DNA of 52,641 bases from Microterricola pindariensis (GTDB lineage Bacteria > Actinomycetota > Actinomycetes > Actinomycetales > Microbacteriaceae), in contig NZ_MPZN01000023.1 of assembly GCF_002936985.1 (NCBI RefSeq), positions 1 to 52,641 of the forward strand. The letters run 5' to 3'. The notes beneath the pieces were generated by a model. The model saw only the letters and a list, made by a program, of their open reading frames with translations. It searched no databases and was not told where the DNA came from. Below are positions 16,688-24,592 of this stretch, in pieces. Every line of letters starts with the position of its first letter. The stretch's first letter is position 1. The position numbers and the translations under genes are program-made.

Positions 16688-17635
16688 CTAGCTCCGCACG
16701 ACGACGTTGCGCGGGGCGTCGCCCTGCAGCATCCGCGCGATCTGGTCGGCCAACAGCCGTCCCATCCGCGGCATCATCGCCGTCGAGGCGCCGCCGACGT
16801 GCGGGGTGATCAGCACGTTGGGCAGTGCGAACAGCGGATGCCCGGCGGGCAACGGCTCGGGGTCGGTCACGTCCAGGGCCAGGCGCAGGCGGCCGGAGCT
16901 GGCGTGGGCCAGCAGTGCGGCGGTGTCGGCGACCGGCCCACGGGCGATGTTCACCAGCAGTGCGCCGTCGGGCATCGCCGTGAGGAAGGCGTCGTCGACG
17001 AGGTGGTGCGTCGCGTCGCTGAGCGGAACACCGACCACCACGATGTCGGCCTGCGGCAGCAGCGCGGCCAGCTCGTCGATGCCGTGGATGTGGCCGGTCG
17101 CACCCTCGCGGGCGGTGGACGCGACGCGCACCACGTTCACCTCGAACGGGGCCAGCCTGGCCTCGATGGCCTGGCCGACGCCGCCGTAGCCCACGATCAG
17201 GACGGTGCGATCGGCGAGGCTGGCGTGCCGGGCGGGCGCCCAGCGGCCCTCGGCCGCGGCCCGCACGAAGTCGGGGATGCCGCGCTGCGACGCCAAGATC
17301 ATGGCCAGCGTCAGCTCGGCGGTGGACGTCTCGTGCACCGATGTCGCGTTGGCGAAAACGTGCCCGGGCGGCAGCACGTCGGCGACGCCGTCATAGCCGA
17401 TCGACTGGCTCTGCACGAGCCGCGTCGTGGTGCCGGCGAGGTTCGCGAGCAGCGGCGTCGCGCCCATGTACGGCGGCACCGCGATGTCGATGTGCGGCAG
17501 TGGGGCGGGCCCGGTCATGTCCCACTCGACCAGCTGCACGCCGTCCGGAACCGGCCCGAGGGCGGTGCGGAGCGCCGTGCCGGGCAGGCTGACGACGAGG
17601 GCGGGCGTGGCTGCGGCGGTCTCAGGGGTGCTCAT
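16688..17635 (-). CDS. D-isomer-specific 2-hydroxyacid dehydrogenase
   Basis: A 315-aa NAD-dependent oxidoreductase, cytosolic. The Rossmann fingerprint is VGYGGVGQAIEARL, with the catalytic Arg in VNIARGPVADTAALL, the acidic residue in LDVTDPEPLPAGHPL and the His in ITPHVGGAST. It matches the glyoxylate/hydroxypyruvate reductase and SerA-like group; the true substrate cannot be assigned. ATG 17635 is preceded by TACGCT (17642-17647 on the minus strand) with 6 nt between, so the mRNA is probably leaderless. It converges with the LacI gene, only 22 bp apart, and has no obvious operon partner. Confidence 0.88.
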   Translation of the reverse strand: MSTPETAAATPALVVSLPGTALRTALGPVPDGVQLVEWDMTGPAPLPHIDIAVPPYMGATPLLANLAGTTTRLVQSQSIGYDGVADVLPPGHVFANATSVHETSTAELTLAMILASQRGIPDFVRAAAEGRWAPARHASLADRTVLIVGYGGVGQAIEARLAPFEVNVVRVASTAREGATGHIHGIDELAALLPQADIVVVGVPLSDATHHLVDDAFLTAMPDGALLVNIARGPVADTAALLAHASSGRLRLALDVTDPEPLPAGHPLFALPNVLITPHVGGASTAMMPRMGRLLADQIARMLQGDAPRNVVVRS

Positions 17636-17641
17636 GGTTCG

Positions 17642-17647
17642 AGCGTA
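17642..17647 (-). promoter_or_regulatory. -10 box of a leaderless hydroxyacid dehydrogenase transcript
   Basis: TACGCT on the minus strand, 6 nt before ATG 17635, so transcription should start at or next to the start codon. Confidence 0.55.
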
Positions 17648-17657
17648 GCGCCGCCCG

Positions 17658-19205
17658 CTAGCGGGTGGCGGCGCCCCTGCCGCGGCCGCCCCGCTCGTCG
17701 AGCTCGGCCCGTGCGGCCAGATCGTCCAGCTCGGCCAAATCGTCCAGCTCGGCCATGTCGTCCAGGTCGTCGCTGCGGTAGCGCGGCACCGGGATCGGCG
17801 AGGTGAGCGCGACCTGCTCAGAGAACTGCTCGGGCGTCACCCGGTTCTCGCTGACCACGGCGATTGGCATAGTCGTGGTGGGCACCGGCATCCGCACTCC
17901 ACCGATGCGCCCGTCGAGGGCCTCGGCCTCGAGCACGGCGCTCAGCGGGCGGGCGCTGTGCGTGAGCACGAGGCGCCAGCGGGCCTGCGGATGCGGCCGC
18001 AGCCGCAGCTCGCGGGCGACGACGAGCCAGCCGACGCCGATCGCGAAGCCGATCACGCCGGCGACGGCCGCCACGATCAGCGCCCAGCGGGGGCCCATCG
18101 CGTTGGCGACCCAGCCGACGATGGGGGCGCCGATGGGGGTGCCGCCCATCAGGATGGCCATGTAGAGCGCCATCACGCGGCCGCGCACGGCCGGCTCTGT
18201 GGTGGTCTGCACGAAGCCGTTCGCGGTGGTGAGCATGGTCACGGCCGAGAAGCCGATGAAGATCAGGGAGAACGCGAACGTCCAGAACGAGGGCATCAGC
18301 GCCGAGAGGAGCGAGGCGACGCCGAGGCCGCCGACGGCCACGATGATCACGCCGAAGCGTGCCTTCTCGCGCCGGGCGGCGAGGAGGGCGCCCGAGAGCG
18401 ATCCGATCGCGAGGATCGAGGAGAGCAGGCCGTACTCGCCGGCCCCGCGCCCGAACTCCACCGCCATGGTGGAGGAGACGATCGGGAAGTTCATGGCGAA
18501 GGCGCCGACGAGGAAGACGATCACGAACACGACGATGAGGTCGGGGCGCTTCGCCACGTAGCGGAACCCCTCCACGAACTGGCCGCGGGTCCGCGGCGCC
18601 CGCGGCATCCGGCGCAGCCTCGAGGAGTTGAGCATGGCCAGCGCGATGAGCACGGCGATGAAGGTTGCGGCGTTGGCGATGAACACCCAGCCGGAGCCGA
18701 TCAGCACGATCAGGAAGCCGGCGAGGGCCGGGCCGATCATGCGGGCCGCGTTGAAGGAGGCGGAGTTGAGGGCGACCGCGTTGGCCATGTTGTGCTCGCT
18801 GACCAGGTCGCTGACGAAGGTCTGGCGGGCGGGCCCGTCGATGGCGTTCACGATGCCGAGCAGCAGGGCGAAGACGTAGAGGTGCCAGAGCTCGGCGTGA
18901 CCGAGCAGCAGCAGCAGGCCGAGCCCGATGCCGAGCGCCATCAGTGCCGACTGGGTGAAGAACAGGATCGTGCGCCGGTCGAAGCGGTCGGCGATCAGCC
19001 CGGTGATCGGAACGAGCAGGAGCTGCGGCCCGAACTGGAGCGCCATGGTGGCGCCGACGGCGACCGCGTCGTTGTCGGTGAGGTCGGTGAGCACGACCCA
19101 GTTCTGCGTCGTCGCCTGCATCCACGCACCCACGTTGGAGACCAGCGCGCCAATGAACCAGACGCGGTAGTTGTAATTCGAGAGGGAGCGGAACATGGCA
19201 CTCAC
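17658..19205 (-). CDS. MFS transporter (exporter) with acidic repetitive C-terminal tail
   Basis: A 515-aa major-facilitator protein of the DHA3/enterobactin-exporter type: VSNVGAWMQATTQNWVVLTDLT at the start, GLIADRFDRRTILFFTQ between helices 2 and 3, and DGPARQTFVSDLV. About twelve hydrophobic helices are visible up to residue ~415. The last ~35 residues are a cytoplasmic tail built from repeats of a D/E-D-D-L-A/D-x motif followed by an Arg/Gly-rich end. GTG 19205 overlaps the stop of the MarR gene (GTGA), with AGGAGA 12 nt upstream; ATG 19196 three codons later is the alternative. Co-transcription with MarR suggests drug or xenobiotic efflux. The exported compound is unknown. Confidence 0.87.
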   Translation of the reverse strand: MSAMFRSLSNYNYRVWFIGALVSNVGAWMQATTQNWVVLTDLTDNDAVAVGATMALQFGPQLLLVPITGLIADRFDRRTILFFTQSALMALGIGLGLLLLLGHAELWHLYVFALLLGIVNAIDGPARQTFVSDLVSEHNMANAVALNSASFNAARMIGPALAGFLIVLIGSGWVFIANAATFIAVLIALAMLNSSRLRRMPRAPRTRGQFVEGFRYVAKRPDLIVVFVIVFLVGAFAMNFPIVSSTMAVEFGRGAGEYGLLSSILAIGSLSGALLAARREKARFGVIIVAVGGLGVASLLSALMPSFWTFAFSLIFIGFSAVTMLTTANGFVQTTTEPAVRGRVMALYMAILMGGTPIGAPIVGWVANAMGPRWALIVAAVAGVIGFAIGVGWLVVARELRLRPHPQARWRLVLTHSARPLSAVLEAEALDGRIGGVRMPVPTTTMPIAVVSENRVTPEQFSEQVALTSPIPVPRYRSDDLDDMAELDDLAELDDLAARAELDERGGRGRGAATR

Positions 19206-19627
19206 TGGGTGGCTAATCTCCTGAGGATCTCGGCGGCGGATGCCAGGGTGGCCCGCTCGTCGCTGCTGAGCTCGCGCATTTGGCGGGTGAGCCAGCGGTC
19301 GCGTTTCTTGACTGTTTCGTCGACGGTGGTGGTGCCGGCCTCGGTGAGGCTGATGTTCACCTTGCGACGGTCGGCCTCGTCGGCCTCGCGGCTGAGGTAG
19401 CCCAGGCCCTCGAGGCAGTTGACGGTGCGGTTCATTGACGGCGGCGAGATGTGCTCGCGCTCGGCGAGGGCCCCGAGCGTGTGCGGCCCGTGCACGTACA
19501 GGGCCGCGAGCACGGAGAACTGGCCATCGCTGAGGTCGTCGTCGGCCTTCTCGGCCCGCAGTCGCCTGGCGAGCCGAAGCGTGGCCATTCGAACATCTGA
19601 GCTCTGCTCCGCAATCGTCTTGGCCAC
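19202..19627 (-). CDS. MarR-family transcriptional regulator
   Basis: A 141-aa winged-helix protein with DDLSDGQFSVLAALYVHGPHTLGALAE, the recognition helix region ISPPSMNRTVNCLE, and the wing EADEADRRKVNISLTEAG typical of MarR proteins. Start GTG 19627 has no ribosome site; TATGCT lies 8 nt upstream on the minus strand, so the message may be leaderless. It overlaps the MFS gene by 4 nt and so forms a regulator-exporter operon. A 13-bp palindrome straddles its promoter and is the likely autoregulatory site. Confidence 0.88.
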   Translation of the reverse strand: MAKTIAEQSSDVRMATLRLARRLRAEKADDDLSDGQFSVLAALYVHGPHTLGALAEREHISPPSMNRTVNCLEGLGYLSREADEADRRKVNISLTEAGTTTVDETVKKRDRWLTRQMRELSSDERATLASAAEILRRLATQ

Positions 19628-19646
19628 GAATAGTTAGCATAGCTCA

Positions 19647-19659
19647 TTAGCATTGCTAA
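19647..19659. promoter_or_regulatory. Candidate MarR operator
   Basis: TTAGCATTGCTAA is a perfect inverted repeat around one central base. A partial copy, TTAGCATAGCTCA, lies 13 bp away at 19634-19646. Both sit within the first 35 bp upstream of the MarR start, overlapping the presumed promoter. Confidence 0.6.
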
Positions 19660-19813
19660 GTAAATGCGGATGCGTGACGCGTAGCGTCGCGAGAGGCGGC
19701 AGCCCACTCCAAGGCAACCTCGGGAACCGCAGGCGATGCTGGTGCGGCAGCATGTGTGCGACTGGCATCCGTTCATCTATCGCCAGAGTGCCTGCGGCTG
19801 CCAGAATGGCGGC

Positions 19814-20707
19814 ATGCCAACGCCGAGCACCGACGTCGAGATCCCGAGCCGCACCTTCACCGACGCGCATGGGGTGCGCATCCACTACTACTCCTGGCCG
19901 GTCGAGAATCCCCGCGCGGTCATCCAGCTGGCGCACGGCGTCGGCGAGCACGCGCTGCGCTACCTCGAGCTGGTCGGGGAGCTGAACAAGGCCGGCTACT
20001 CGGTCTACGCCGACGACCACCGTGGCCACGGCCGCACCGGCTTCGAGCAGCACGGCGGCGATCTCGACCGCATGGGCCGGCTCGGCCCCGGCGGGCTGAG
20101 GGCCACGATCAAGGCCGTGCACCAGTTCAGCGGAATCATCGCCGCCGAGGCGCGCGCCGACCACCCCGGCCTGCCGTTGGTGCTGCTCGGCCACTCCTGG
20201 GGATCGCTCATGGCGCAGATCATCGTGAACGAGCACGCCGACGACTACGCCGCCGTCATCCTGACCGGCACGGCCTACCGGATGGTCGGCTCGATGGAGA
20301 GCGGCGACCTGAACCGCCGTCACAAGCACCTCGGCAACACCGGCGTGGAGTGGCTGAGCCGCGACCCCGCCGTGCACTCCGCATTCATCTCCGACCCGCT
20401 CACCACGACGAAGCCGATCATCAAACTGTTCGGCCCGCTCGACGCGCTGCGCCTGCTCGGCCGCCCCGCCCGCAACCTGCCCCCGGAGCTGCCGCTGCTC
20501 GTCCAGGTCGGCAGCGACGACTCCCTCGGCGCCGAGAAGAGCGCGCTCAAGCTGGTCGAGACCTACCGCCACCGCTCCGGCCTGAGCGATGTGACCCTCA
20601 TCGTCTACCCCGGCGCCCGGCACGAGGTCTTCAACGAGATCAACCGCGCCGAGGTCATGGCCGACACGATCGGCTGGCTCGACCAGCGGATGCCGGAGCG
20701 CCCCTAG
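19814..20707 (+). CDS. Alpha/beta hydrolase, monoacylglycerol lipase-like
   Basis: A 297-aa hydrolase of the monoglyceride-lipase/lysophospholipase type (Hydrolase_4). It has HGVGEHALRYLELVGELNKAGY near residue 41, DDHRGHGRTG, and the nucleophile elbow GHSWG with Ser128. An acid lies in VGSDDSLGAEKS and the His is in GARHEVFNE near the end. There is no signal peptide. ATG 19814 fits the start of homologous sequence; the frame stays open 26 codons upstream but that stretch does not look like protein. No clear ribosome site is visible. It is transcribed alone, followed by a strong hairpin. Confidence 0.85.
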   Translation: MPTPSTDVEIPSRTFTDAHGVRIHYYSWPVENPRAVIQLAHGVGEHALRYLELVGELNKAGYSVYADDHRGHGRTGFEQHGGDLDRMGRLGPGGLRATIKAVHQFSGIIAAEARADHPGLPLVLLGHSWGSLMAQIIVNEHADDYAAVILTGTAYRMVGSMESGDLNRRHKHLGNTGVEWLSRDPAVHSAFISDPLTTTKPIIKLFGPLDALRLLGRPARNLPPELPLLVQVGSDDSLGAEKSALKLVETYRHRSGLSDVTLIVYPGARHEVFNEINRAEVMADTIGWLDQRMPERP

Positions 20708-20736
20708 CCCGCGGCGAGGCCGCCGCGTGAAACCCT

Positions 20737-20806
20737 GTCGCGGCCCTCGAAATGTCTCGCGGCCCTCGGTATAGCGAGGGCCGCGAGACTTATCGGGGGC
20801 CGCGAG
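20737..20806. repeat. Repeated GC-rich palindromic element (terminator-like)
   Basis: A perfect 15-bp stem, 20754-20768 with 20775-20789, closes a 6-nt loop and is followed by TTAT. The arm core CGCGGCCCTCG also appears as a direct copy at about 20739-20749, and a fourth, inverted partial copy follows at about 20795-20805. It lies between the hydrolase stop and the lipoate ligase promoter and probably ends the hydrolase transcript. Confidence 0.65.
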
Positions 20807-20843
20807 CGCCGCGGGAGACTGCCGCTCACGGCGTCTGCAGCCG

Positions 20844-20849
20844 TAGGCT
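20844..20849 (+). promoter_or_regulatory. -10 box of a leaderless lipoate ligase transcript
   Basis: TAGGCT followed by 6 nt and GTG 20856; no ribosome site is visible. Confidence 0.55.
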
Positions 20850-20855
20850 GAAGCC

Positions 20856-21905
20856 GTGCATGGTGAATACAAGGTTCCTGGCGGCAAGCTCGTCGTCGTC
20901 GACTTCGAGGTCGTGGACGGCGCGATCAGCGGGTTCCGCCTCGCCGGCGACTTCTTCCTCGAGCCGGACGAGGCGCTCGACGCCGTCAACGCCGCGATCG
21001 AGGGCATGTCGGCCAACGCCGATGCCGCCGCCTACGCCGCGGCCGTGAAGCAGGCGCTGCCCGCGGATGCCGTGCTGCTCGGCTTCTCGGCCGAGGGCGT
21101 CGCCGTGGCCATCCGCCGGGCGCTGTCGGCCGCCACCACCTGGCACGACTACGACTGGCAGATCGTGCACGACCGGGCCGTCTCCCCGGCCATGCACCTC
21201 GCCCTGGACGAGGTGCTCGCCACCGAGGTCGGCGACGGCGCGCGCGGCCCGCTGCTGCGCATCTGGGAGTGGGACGAGTCCGCCGTCGTCATCGGCAGCT
21301 TCCAGTCGCTGAAGAACGAGGTCGACCCGGAGGGCGCGGCCGCCCACGGCTACCAGGTGGTGCGGCGCATCTCCGGCGGCGGCGCGATGATGATGGAGAA
21401 GGGCGCCATCATCACCTACTCGCTCTACGTGCCGGCCTCCCTCGTCGGCGGCATGAGCTTCGCCGACTCCTACGCCTTCCTCGACGCGTGGGTGCTGCAG
21501 GCGCTGCAGTCGCTCGGCATCGATGCGACGTACCAGCCGCTCAACGACATCACCAGCCCCACGGGCAAGATCGGCGGCGCCGCGCAGAAGCGGCTCGGCA
21601 ACGGCGGCGTGCTGCACCACGTCACCATGAGCTACGACATGGACGGCGACGTCATGACGCAGGTGCTGCGCATCGGCCGCGAGAAGATCAGCGACAAGGG
21701 CATCGCCAGCGCCGCCAAGCGGGTCGACCCGCTGCGCAGCCAGACCGGACTCTCCCGCGCCGAGATCATCGAGCGCATGAAGGAGACCTTCGCCGGGCTC
21801 TACGGCGCCACGCCGGGCGAGCTCACCGAGGCGGAGTACGCCGCCGCCGAGGAGCTCGTCGCGAGCAAGTTCGGCACCGAGGCCTGGCTCAACCGCGTCC
21901 CCTAG
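20856..21905 (+). CDS. lplA: Lipoate-protein ligase with N-terminal accessory domain
   Basis: A 349-aa protein. Residues 1 to about 90 (HGEYKVPGGKLVVVDFEVVDG, then a helix with LDAVNAAIEGM) resemble the accessory domain that is C-terminal in E. coli LplA and a separate LplB protein in Thermoplasma. From about residue 98 the LplA/BPL catalytic domain follows: LALDEVL, RIWEWDESAVVIGSFQS, the lipoyl-AMP loop RRISGGGAMM, and SPTGKIGGAAQKR with Lys238 as the expected adenylate-contacting lysine. It should activate lipoate with ATP and transfer it to E2 or GcvH domains. The domain order is permuted relative to E. coli. Start GTG 20856 is leaderless. No lipoate-dependent enzyme gene lies nearby. Confidence 0.85.
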   Translation: MHGEYKVPGGKLVVVDFEVVDGAISGFRLAGDFFLEPDEALDAVNAAIEGMSANADAAAYAAAVKQALPADAVLLGFSAEGVAVAIRRALSAATTWHDYDWQIVHDRAVSPAMHLALDEVLATEVGDGARGPLLRIWEWDESAVVIGSFQSLKNEVDPEGAAAHGYQVVRRISGGGAMMMEKGAIITYSLYVPASLVGGMSFADSYAFLDAWVLQALQSLGIDATYQPLNDITSPTGKIGGAAQKRLGNGGVLHHVTMSYDMDGDVMTQVLRIGREKISDKGIASAAKRVDPLRSQTGLSRAEIIERMKETFAGLYGATPGELTEAEYAAAEELVASKFGTEAWLNRVP

Positions 21906-21941
21906 CGGGCCGGGGCCGCTGCCCCCGCCAGGCACCGGGGC

Positions 21942-22268
21942 TTAGTCGAAGAGCTCGCTCAGCCAGCTCTCCTTCTTGCGCTTGCGCCCGTAGGCATCCG
22001 TGCTGCTCTGGCCGCCGAAGAGGTCGCGCGGGTTGAATCCCTGCTGCTGTGCGGGGTAGCCCTGCTGCTGGGCCGGGTAGGCCTGCTGTGCCGGCGCCTG
22101 CTGCACGGGCGCCTGCTGCGCGGCCGGCTGTGCGCCGAAGGAGCGCTCGATGATCTTGTCGAGCTCGCCGCGGTCGAGCCAGACGCCGCGGCACTGCGGG
22201 CAGTAGTCGATCTCGATGCCGGAGCGCTCGCTCATCACGAGCGGGGTGCTGTCGAGGGGGCAGTTCAC
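21942..22268 (-). CDS. Small TFIIB-type zinc-ribbon protein with Gln/Pro-rich linker
   Basis: A 108-aa protein. It starts VNCPLDSTPL and continues DYCPQCRGVWLDRGELDKIIE, the zf-TFIIB pattern, with Cys3, Cys23 and Cys26 visible and Asp6 at the position of a fourth ligand. Residues 45-80 are a low-complexity run of Gln, Ala, Pro and Tyr, followed by a basic-acidic C-terminus RKRKKESWLSELFD. GTG 22268 has GGAG 7 nt upstream; the frame extends further 5' without protein-like sequence. Function is unknown; such proteins are common in actinobacteria as stand-alone zinc binders. It is divergent from the LtrA gene, with a long palindrome between them. Confidence 0.8.
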   Translation of the reverse strand: MNCPLDSTPLVMSERSGIEIDYCPQCRGVWLDRGELDKIIERSFGAQPAAQQAPVQQAPAQQAYPAQQQGYPAQQQGFNPRDLFGGQSSTDAYGRKRKKESWLSELFD

Positions 22269-22376
22269 AGAGAGTCTCCTCAGGGTTGCGCACGAAGCGT
22301 GCGGGCGGGGTAGGGCGCCGCCAGAGTAGCAAGCCGCCGCCGGAGAAAACTGTGCAGGTGCCCGGCTGCGCACCGG

Positions 22377-22402
22377 CGGGCGGATGCCGCGGCATCCGCC
22401 CG
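22377..22402. promoter_or_regulatory. 26-bp perfect palindrome in a divergent promoter region
   Basis: Thirteen bases on each side of the centre (between 22389 and 22390) are perfectly complementary. The core is GGATGCCGCGGCATCC. It lies 109 bp upstream of the zinc-ribbon gene and 70 bp upstream of the LtrA gene. A dimeric regulator site or a cruciform is possible. Confidence 0.45.
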
Positions 22403-22471
22403 GCGAGAGGGCCCCACCCATCGCGGGCAACCCCGATTCGGAGTACTGTCGCGTTCGCGAAGGAGGTGCCC

Positions 22472-23653
22472 GTGAGTGCTGAGCCGACGCCGGCGCGGGT
22501 CTGGGCGTCTGACCGCGACCCGTCCCGCGCGCACTGGATGGAGCTGTTCTTCGACCTGATCTTCGTGGCGCTCGTCGGCCAGCTGGCGCACGGCCTGCAC
22601 GAGCATCCGAGCATCGCGGGCCTGCTCACCTTCCTCGCGCTGTTCGCCTCGGTGTGGTGGTCGTGGGTGAACCTGACCTTCGCCGTCAACGTGATGCCGT
22701 GGCTCACTCGGCGCCAGCTGGCCGGCGTGATGCTCGCCGCGATGTTCGCGATCGGGGCGATCGCCGTCGCCGCCCCCGAGGCGACGGGGGAGCGGGCCTG
22801 GTTGTTCGCGGCCGGCAACGCGGCGCTCCGGCTGATCCTGCTCGGCCTGTGGAGCTGGCAGTCCTGGGGCAGCGGCACGGCATCCCGGCTGCGGCTGCTC
22901 GCCTACAACGGCCTGACCGCGCTGCTCTGGTTTGTCTCGATCTGGCTGCCCGCCCCGTGGAACTTCGTGCTCTGGGCGGCCGCGATCCTGCTCGAGGTCG
23001 TGCTCCTCATCGCGACGGGGGCGCGCTGGTCGGACCGGGTGCTCGAGCGCCTGAACGTCGAGCACCTCGCCGAGCGTTTCGGCCTGCTCGTCGTCATCGT
23101 CTTCGGCGAGTCGGTGCTCTCGATCGTCGGCGTGCTGAGCGCGACGTGGACGCTGGAGTCCGGCCTCACCGCGGCGGCGGCGCTCGCCGCGATCGCGCTC
23201 CTGGCCTGGTCGTTCTTCCTCTACGGAACCGACGCGATGCGCGACGGGCTCGAGGCCCTGCACGCCGCCGGCGACTACCGGGCGATCCGCGACACCGCCG
23301 CGTTCCTGCCGTTCCTCATCGTCGCCGGGGTCACCGCGATCTCCGGGGCGATCAGCGCCGCGATCCTGCACCCGGCAGACCCGCTACCGCTCGCCTCCGC
23401 CGTGTCGCTGTGGGGAGGCATCGCCGTGTTCTACCTCTGCAACGCCGTGGTGTCGCTGCGCTTCGGCCGCCCCGTGCGCGGGGTGCTGCGCTGGGCGGTG
23501 CCGGCGCTGGCCCTCACCGCGCTGCTCGGCGTCGCCGCGACTCTGCTGCCCGCGGCATCCGTCGTCTACTGCACCGTCGCGGTGCTGGCCTACATCGTGG
23601 CCTCGACCGAGCTCGGCGAGCGGCGCCGGGGCAGGGCCCTGCCGGTTGCCTAG
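22472..23653 (+). CDS. Low temperature requirement protein A (LtrA) family membrane protein
   Basis: A 393-aa polytopic membrane protein. It opens with the family signature HWMELFFDLIFVALVGQLAHGL (about residues 24-45) and continues with FASVWWSWVNLTFAVNV and the mid-protein ERFGLLVVIVFGESVLSIVG. Some ten to twelve hydrophobic helices span the rest. LtrA was named from Listeria cold growth, but its molecular function is unknown. GTG 22472 is preceded by AAGGAGG at 6 nt, a near-perfect ribosome site. It ends 10 bp before the methyltransferase gene, which has its own leaderless promoter. Confidence 0.88.
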   Translation: MSAEPTPARVWASDRDPSRAHWMELFFDLIFVALVGQLAHGLHEHPSIAGLLTFLALFASVWWSWVNLTFAVNVMPWLTRRQLAGVMLAAMFAIGAIAVAAPEATGERAWLFAAGNAALRLILLGLWSWQSWGSGTASRLRLLAYNGLTALLWFVSIWLPAPWNFVLWAAAILLEVVLLIATGARWSDRVLERLNVEHLAERFGLLVVIVFGESVLSIVGVLSATWTLESGLTAAAALAAIALLAWSFFLYGTDAMRDGLEALHAAGDYRAIRDTAAFLPFLIVAGVTAISGAISAAILHPADPLPLASAVSLWGGIAVFYLCNAVVSLRFGRPVRGVLRWAVPALALTALLGVAATLLPAASVVYCTVAVLAYIVASTELGERRRGRALPVA

Positions 23654-23656
23654 ACT
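23651..23656 (+). promoter_or_regulatory. -10 box of a leaderless methyltransferase transcript
   Basis: TAGACT, whose T overlaps the LtrA stop codon region, followed by 6 nt and GTG 23663. Confidence 0.55.
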
Positions 23657-23662
23657 GGGCGG

Positions 23663-24586
23663 GTGCCCGAATCTGCTGCGTCCGAAATCCCTGCCGATGC
23701 GGCGGGGCCCGAGGTCGAACCGCAGCCCGCGCCCACCGGCCGCGTCATCCACGCCGACAACCTCACCGTGTTGCCGGGTTTCGCCGACGGCTCCTTCACC
23801 CTGATCTACCTCGACCCGCCGTTCAACACGGGCCGCTCGCAGACCCGGCAGACCATGACCAGCGTGCGCAGCGAGCCCGACCCCGACGGCGCGCACGCGG
23901 CCGGAACCGTCAGTGGGTTCAAGGGGCAGCTGTACGAGCGCATCCGCGGCGACCTGATGCGCTACGACGACCGCTTCGAGGACTACTGGCTGTTCCTGGA
24001 GCCGCGCCTCATCGAGGCCTGGCGCCTGCTGGCGGATGACGGCACGCTCTACCTGCACCTGGACTACCGCGAGGCGCACTACGCCAAGGTGCTGCTGGAC
24101 GCGCTGTTCGGCCGGGAGAGCTTCCTCAACGAGATCATCTGGGCCTACGACTACGGCGCCAAGTCGAAGAGTCGCTGGCCGACCAAGCACGACACGATCC
24201 TCGTCTACGTGAAGAACCCGGCCGCCTACTACTTCGACTCCACGAGCGTCGACCGGGAGCCGTACATGGCGCCGGGCCTCGTCACGCCCGAGAAGGCGGA
24301 GCGCGGCAAGCTGCCCACCGACGTCTGGTGGCACACCATCGTCTCGCCGACCGGGCGGGAGAAGACCGGCTACCCGACGCAGAAGCCGGCCGGCATCCTG
24401 CGCCGCATCATCCAGGCGTCCTCCCGCGAGGGCGACACCGTGCTGGACTTCTTCGCCGGCAGCGGCACCACCGGGGCGGTCGCCGCCGCGCTCGGGCGCA
24501 ACTTCGTACTGGTCGACCAGAACCAGGCGGCCATCGACACCATGCGGGTGCGGTTCGCCGCGAACGAGGCCGTCACCTTCGAGTAG
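23663..24586 (+). CDS. Site-specific DNA methyltransferase (N4/N6 type), orphan
   Basis: A 307-aa amino-methyltransferase. The catalytic motif IV DPPF occupies residues 51-54 (LIYLDPPFNTG), and the AdoMet-binding motif FAGSGTTG is at about 264-271, so the catalytic motif precedes the AdoMet motif as in beta-class enzymes. YPTQKP lies just before it. No target-recognition domain of obvious size separates the motifs beyond about 200 residues. It should methylate adenine N6 or cytosine N4. No restriction endonuclease, specificity subunit or mobility gene is nearby, so it looks like a resident orphan. GTG 23663 is leaderless. The recognition site cannot be inferred. Confidence 0.88.
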   Translation: MPESAASEIPADAAGPEVEPQPAPTGRVIHADNLTVLPGFADGSFTLIYLDPPFNTGRSQTRQTMTSVRSEPDPDGAHAAGTVSGFKGQLYERIRGDLMRYDDRFEDYWLFLEPRLIEAWRLLADDGTLYLHLDYREAHYAKVLLDALFGRESFLNEIIWAYDYGAKSKSRWPTKHDTILVYVKNPAAYYFDSTSVDREPYMAPGLVTPEKAERGKLPTDVWWHTIVSPTGREKTGYPTQKPAGILRRIIQASSREGDTVLDFFAGSGTTGAVAAALGRNFVLVDQNQAAIDTMRVRFAANEAVTFE

Positions 24587-24592
24587 AGCGGG

